From: Rachycentron canadum
Lineage: Eukaryota > Chordata > Actinopteri > Carangiformes > Rachycentridae
Assembly: GCA_038496675.1 (NCBI GenBank)
Contig: CM076659.1
Location: forward strand, 23,945,248 to 24,009,247
Reading direction: 5' to 3'
Length of the DNA stretch: 64,000 nt
Translations under genes and position numbers: made by a program
Shown: positions 58,614 through 64,000 of the stretch, one piece after another
Numbering within the stretch: the first letter of the stretch is position 1
Layout: each line of letters begins with the position of its first letter
Notes under the pieces: model-generated
Seen by the model: the letters and a program-made list of their open reading frames with translations, nothing else
What the model was told of the DNA's origin: nothing
The model's database searches: none

Positions 58614-61600
58614 TTATTTCTTGCTGCGCAGCCGTTTGGACTGCCGTGGAAGGTCTGGGCTCTTTCTGGTGCGTTTGAGTGATGACCCTCCTTCACCCTC
58701 TGGCTCTATAGTTATAGAGGCTGCGGTCACACTGCCATTTGCCAAGACAGTACCAGACGTGCTGGCAACAGTGGAAGACACGGCAGCACTGCTGGATGTG
58801 GAAGGAACAGCTGTGCTTGGCCTGGGTCCTCCCATAGCAGCAGCACTACTGTCCATCAGTTCACGGAGCTTGTGCTCCAGCTCTGCAAGGCGGGCGTTCT
58901 GCTCACCAATTACCTGGGTCTGTTCCAGCAGCTTCTGCTCCTGGTCCTGCAGCTGCTTCTGCTGCTCCAGCTGCTTGACACGAATTTCCTGCATCTCCCT
59001 CCGCAGTACTGTCATTGATGCCCCATTCACCTTCACCTGCTGCTGCACCTTGGTCATTTCAGAGCGTGACGGTGTGTTCTTGGCCAGCAGGGACATGGTG
59101 GTGAGGGAAGTAGATGGACCTGCCACTGGGGGAAAATGAGTGTCAGGAGTCTTCAGAATTTTACCGCTGCATAAAATACCTAATGCTGGCATGTTTTTTA
59201 GAGCCGGGGTGACCTTGTACGCCTATAAATAAATAAATAACATAGCCTAAACCTAACGGAAGGCCAGGCATTTTCTATTCAATTTGCAATTTTGGCATTA
59301 TTTTTGCAATTTAAGGGGCACATACTTTAACTCCTTCTAGGGAACTAATCTGATTGACTTCATATTTGGTCATTCTCCTCTTAACACCTTTGTAATCTTT
59401 GGTCGTATAGAACTTGAGTTGGACCACCAACTTGTGGTAGGACAGTCAATTTTGATCCTTCACAATGAAAAATCAACTTTCTAAGCCATAGCTCTAAATC
59501 AAGCGTGCATTATCCAAACTGTCCCAAACTTTATATGTTTCATAGGAGTCCAGACCTGAACACAGCTAAATCTTCATATTCAGTTATACCCATAGTGCTG
59601 GCTAACTGTAAGCCCCTCGGGGCATGCGCAGGATGTGAGGGCCCGTCCAACGCTGCTTCCATTTCTATTGGAACCAAAGTAATTTATAATAGTGTGTTGC
59701 CCCAAAGCTAAAACTGAGAACAAACGAAACTGAGAGCTGCCATTTTTTGTCACATACGATTATCTTAATAGGTACCAAGAACAGCTTTTCATGGATTTTT
59801 CTCTCAAACTCAATGGGCAAGGATTAAGACCACTGTTACCTGGTGCAGAACCAATGAGGCGCCCAGACAGGTCGGCCCCTGGCAGCTTCTTCTTCAGGAT
59901 AGGGACAATTTTCTCATCAAAGTACTCCATTGCCATAGAAGAGATGTCCCTCAGCTCCTGCAGAACCTCATGAGCTCGCTGGGGGGCTCGAGTTGAGTTC
60001 ACATAGCGCAGCACCCGATAAATTTCATCAATCACCTGACAACACACATGATCAGGACACCAAAAACAGACATGGAACCAGAAAACACACAACAAACATT
60101 AATGACACAAGACTGAAACATTGCTGACTGTTTAATATGCCTGATATCTCAGTAGGCCCTCTGCTGGCCATGTCTGAGAATTGCAGCCAGTAATTATGTG
60201 TGGGCAGCTGAAAAGCACTGGTCTTTGAAGCAGAAATGCCACATACTTGTCCACTTTGGTCAAAACATGTCGAATTTAAAAAGTGTTTACTTGGAAACAT
60301 TAAGTTCAACTAGCACAGAATCAGTAGAGGCAGTAAGGAAATATGTATGAAGAGCTGATGTCAAAGTACCACAGACTATAAGAAGAAAGAGGAGCAATCT
60401 GGTTTCTGCCATTCTTAGGCATTTAAATCTTACAGCTGCATTTCACAAAGCAGACCATGTCCTCATCACCTGGAGCATTGTTTTGGTATTAAAGGGTTAC
60501 AGGTACCTGCCTTTGAAATACTGTTAGCTGCTTTTTAAACCCATTATTGGGCTGTCAAAGGAACACTGAAGCTTAGTTCTGATATTTGGACCCAGGGGTT
60601 CCTGTGAGGACCCATATGTGGACTGTGTTCCCTGGAACCATATGTAAAAATGTGGCTGTGATCATGGACAGTGGTGTTAAATTGGACTAACAGATAACCA
60701 GTGATAAAATACAGCTTTCTCCAGCTGAGGCTCTTATCTAAGGTAAAGTTCTTTAATGGTTAAATGGTTTTGAAGGATGTGTTTATCACATGCCAAATTA
60801 ATTACTGGTCGATGATGCCCCAACATAATGCCCTTCGTAATGACTTGCCACTGCCACTTTTGATTGTACATCACTTTTGACAAATGTGCTTTGTAAATAT
60901 GCTCCTGTGTTCAACCCTGAGGACAGTGCTTTCCATAATAAACAATCGTATGTAATAATACTTAATACAATATTGTTGTGTGTTCAATATTTCTGATTTA
61001 ACATTTAACAAAAATATATAACAAAAATATCATGCTCTTCCTTGGCAAAGCTTTATATCAGAGCTTATTCAACTTTGGGTAACCACATCACATGTCCATT
61101 GATTTGCTGACTGTACTGACTGCTGCTGCAGGCAACCATCAGCTGAGCTTACCTTTCCAGGGATGAAGCAGCAAAGGTTGGAGTCAACATATTTCATGAA
61201 GGTCATGTTGAGCAGAGAGAGACGTGTCTCCACAGCAGCGAGGATGTCAGCATGACGGGCCAGTGAATGGTTTCTCCTCTCCGACTCCCGCCTGGAAACA
61301 AATCCTGATAGTTTATAAGTGATTTTTCAATTGATTTCTAACTGTGCATCATACCTTAACGAATAACTTTAGAGAAAGTGAATCTTGTTAGAGTTCATTT
61401 GTAGAAGATGGACTAAGCCTTTTCCACCATGTTGAAGCACAATCAAAGAAGGACACACACAAATACGGCTGCCAAAGAGGAAATAAATTCATGATGAGTG
61501 AAAATTAGTTCACAGTTAATAAACCAGGGAGAAAATCTGTCTAACATCAAAGAACTAGGTCTGTCACAAATTAGCGCAGACTGAAGTCTGAAAATGTATA

Positions 61601-62435
61601 AGAGTGTCCACAAAATCTTCTTAGCTGTGTCAGTAGTTGTCTCACAAGAGTAGTCTAACAAGGTCATTGACCAAACATATTGTCAACCTGATTCTGAAAC
61701 TGTACACCATGAGCTGAACATTTGTGAGAAACGCATCTAGGGACTGCTACTAGAATATTTTTAGAACATTTTCATACAGTCTAGGTTTGCTGAGGTAAGT
61801 TGAGTGAGTGAAAGATCAATTAGACAGTTCATATTAAAAATCTCACTGAATCTCAAGAGGAGCTTGTCCAGTGGATAACAGCTGCATTTGTCTCATGTGT
61901 TTGATGGAATAGGGTCAACATGGTTTCATTTTAATCAGGTGAACTTTGTATACAGGCTTTTGCTTTACTGACCTATCTGCGACACACAGCAGTCTTTAAA
62001 CCTTTGATTTTTTTCAGACTATTGTAAACTTGCAGTCTTCTTTGAGCTCAGAGGTGTTATAGCTGAAAACATGCATTGTAGAGAAAACTAAAGCTGCTGC
62101 ACTCTTACTGCACTAATAAAGATAATAATAATACAGAAATCTTCCACTGACCCCTGCAATACCACCACTGACCACTAGAGTGCAAAGACCCATAATGAAG
62201 ACACCTATTCCAAACCATGTCCCTTCAGAAACATGTGTGATGTCATAACCTTATTATGAAAGTGTGTGGCTAAAGCTCAACATCAGTGAACATGTTTGCA
62301 GAGTTTGTGCTGCTGTAACACTGACCTGGGCAACTGGGCTTTGACCTGCCTCTGGCACAGACTGTGGTAACGCTCCACCTTCAGGAAGCCCTGATTCAGG
62401 ACACGCTGGCAGATCATGTCCATGCGCTTACACAC
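58614..62435 (-). CDS. fbxo28: F-box only protein 28 (last four exons; 5' end outside window)
   Basis: Substrate-adaptor subunit of an SCF ubiquitin ligase, nuclear. Exons present: 62435-62326, 61291-61153, 60035-59840 and 59125-58614, joined in frame. Conserved blocks: VCKRMDMICQRVLNQGFLKV (end of the F-box region), RRNHSLARHADILAAVETRL, VIDEIYRVLRYVNSTRAPQ, then FDEKIVPILKKKLPG. The last exon has a coiled coil (VLRREMQEIRVKQLEQQKQL through LAELEHKLRELM), a long Ser/Thr/Ala-rich stretch, and a basic nuclear-localisation-like tail ending QSKRLRSKK. The exon with the initiator and most of the F-box was not found between 62436 and 64000 and should lie to the right. This is an edge truncation, not gene damage. 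Introns hold no recognised mobile element. Confidence 0.95.
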
Positions 62436-62800
62436 CTGGAAAGGATGGGCATAAGAAAAACAGGTGAAGTAACATATGCAAAAACAGTATTGTACCTTTT
62501 GTATTGTATCAGAAAGGCCTACATAGGCATATAACATATCAGCAGTTTGAATAGAAGACAGTGCCATTAGATGCTGTTATTCTATTTTTTACAATTAACT
62601 ATGGCTTTTATGATTACAATACCATTACAAAACTATTGCATAAAACAGAGAGTTTACGTGTATGTACATTCCGTAACCTATGTACCACCTTTGTTTGGAT
62701 CAGATTTTGGTGTACACCAGACGAAATGTTTTCTTTTGCAGAGGGTGAAATGAGGAGATACTTTGAGGAATTTTTTCACTGTGTCTAAAAACCTAATAAG

Positions 62801-62828
62801 GTTTGTTACTGCTGCTGCAGTAACAAAC
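62801..62828. repeat. Perfect hairpin, 12-bp stem, 4-base loop
   Basis: GTTTGTTACTGC (62801-62812) and GCAGTAACAAAC (62817-62828) are exact reverse complements separated by TGCT. Confidence 0.95.
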
Positions 62829-63054
62829 ATGTAATCTTCTTGTAATTAATCAATTATTTGCGTGACTTGTAAATCAAAGGTCTCACATGATTTGCATACT
62901 GATAAGCAAAGACCCCAGGGGTCCCTAAGCAAGTCTCTGTTTGAAGTGACAAAGTTACAGGGGTCTGTCAGATGTACCACTTTTTTTAAACTTGGTTCTT
63001 TATTGACCATCCTGATAGCCAACAAAGACTCGCTGTACCTGTCTGTGGGGATGA

Positions 63055-63113
63055 GTGCAGATAAATGCTCGGACACAACTAAATAAAGTTATGTCCCGAG
63101 CATTTATCTGCAC
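63055..63113. repeat. Long hairpin with 18-bp perfect stem base
   Basis: GTGCAGATAAATGCTCGG (63055-63072) pairs exactly with 63096-63113. Allowing one unpaired base, pairing continues inward through ACA.AACT / AGTT.TGT. Loop about 5-8 bases. Confidence 0.92.
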
Positions 63114-64000
63114 CTATCTGATTTGATACACTTTTGCACTCATGAGGCTGATTGTGACAGCTGACTGCAGCTTTGATTATGGTGAACATGGATTTAACTG
63201 CAGGCATTGCTGTTGCTCTGATTATTATCATGATTGTAGCTGCTGCTCGTTTCTATTAGTGAGGCTGGGTTTTTAATGTGCAACCCCAACAAACCTCAAT
63301 CGTGGTGTGAATTGACTTGGTGGGCTGAGCGTTGTGTCCTGAAGCAGTACCAGGTGTCTGGCCTTATGGTAACTGTATGTGCTGCAAGCAGGTCATGTCA
63401 CGAAAACCGCAACTTTGGTACCAAGTTGATGCCAAAATTTTGAATGCATGTTTTTCTGAAGTTTTGTGGGTACCAAAGCAGTAAACGTTGTTGGCACTGG
63501 AGATGTGATTCTTTCAGGACTGACCAGGGCAGTTTAAAAATCCTACAGACATCAACCTAAAAGAGAAGAAGGCAATCACAGTAAACAACACGTGGACTGG
63601 CAGCAGTAAATGCAGATACAGCAACGAGTCTGCCGGGACTTGATGGGGAAAAAAGAAAACAAGCCTAGACTGTTGTATGGAGATTTTTGCATTTTGCAGA
63701 TGCAAATATATAGATGATCAAATGCCAGTATACAAACAGTGCCAGAGCATTTGAAATTTGGGTAGGAAACACCTCAAATGTATGTAAACTCAAGAAGAGA
63801 GATCCAGAATTTAGAACGAGAGACTTTGTTTCAGTTAACTACACATACAAGCATGTTGCCAACATGTCACGAAATGTTCCTGTTATTGTTTGTGAAGTTC
63901 CACAGCCATACACAACATCCACACTGACTAGCGTTAGCTTGTCTAACGTAGAGATAACTTACAATGTTAACTGGGTGCTCACAAAATTTGTAGCCTGCCA

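Larger units (their letters stand above)
62436..64000. other. Part of fbxo28 intron 1
   Basis: No exon found on either strand. It holds two inverted repeats (62801-62828 and 63055-63113). Near the edge (about 63930-63950) TAACG/GTTAGC words appear, like those beside degs1 exon 1, which suggests the fbxo28 first exon is close. Confidence 0.5.

Noticed and set aside
62436..64000. First exon of fbxo28 within the window
   Set aside because: No minus-strand frame resembles the F-box, and no start region with a donor in the right phase was found.

Overview
This is a stretch of vertebrate nuclear DNA, almost certainly from a teleost and probably a percomorph. The evidence is short exons separated by AT-rich introns, several decayed fish-type Tc1-like transposons, L2/CR1/Rex-like LINE remnants, and recurrent GTTAGC/TAACGTT words near promoters. 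I see no bacterial, plasmid or viral gene organisation, no CRISPR array, and no tRNA or rRNA gene that I can support.

Six protein-coding genes could be read exon by exon with consistent splice phases. From left to right they are: aprt (minus, complete, 5 coding exons, 181 aa); tk2 (plus, complete, 10 exons, 283 aa), head-to-head with aprt; a SPATA2/SPATA2L-family PUB-domain gene (minus, complete, 6 coding exons, 491 aa), tail-to-tail with tk2; nvl (plus, complete, 23 coding exons plus a probable untranslated first exon, 865 aa), head-to-head with the SPATA2-like gene; degs1 (minus, complete, 3 exons, 323 aa), tail-to-tail with nvl; and fbxo28 (minus, last four exons only). The F-box-containing first exon of fbxo28 lies beyond the right edge.

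The genes do not form one pathway. aprt (purine salvage) and tk2 (mitochondrial pyrimidine deoxynucleoside salvage) both act in nucleotide salvage. nvl is an AAA-ATPase of ribosome biogenesis, degs1 makes ceramide, and fbxo28 is an SCF ubiquitin-ligase adaptor. From memory of human maps, aprt, tk2 and SPATA2L lie on 16q while NVL, DEGS1 and FBXO28 lie together on 1q42. The divergent promoter near 23.5-24.1 kb would then be the junction of two ancestral blocks.

Between and inside the genes are relics of at least eight Tc1-like elements (one with a nested insertion), three LINE fragments, several unnamed repeat families with two or more copies here, and simple repeats, some of them touching splice sites. 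The most notable non-gene observations are two GC-AG introns, a perfect 40-bp palindrome in aprt intron 1, a telomere-motif inverted repeat at the left edge, repeat-derived purine-rich DNA ending about 30 bp from the tk2 start codon, a direct-repeat-bounded segment in an nvl intron, and two hairpins in fbxo28 intron 1. I found no convincing undescribed multi-gene system. This is an ordinary housekeeping-gene neighbourhood with interesting small-scale structure.
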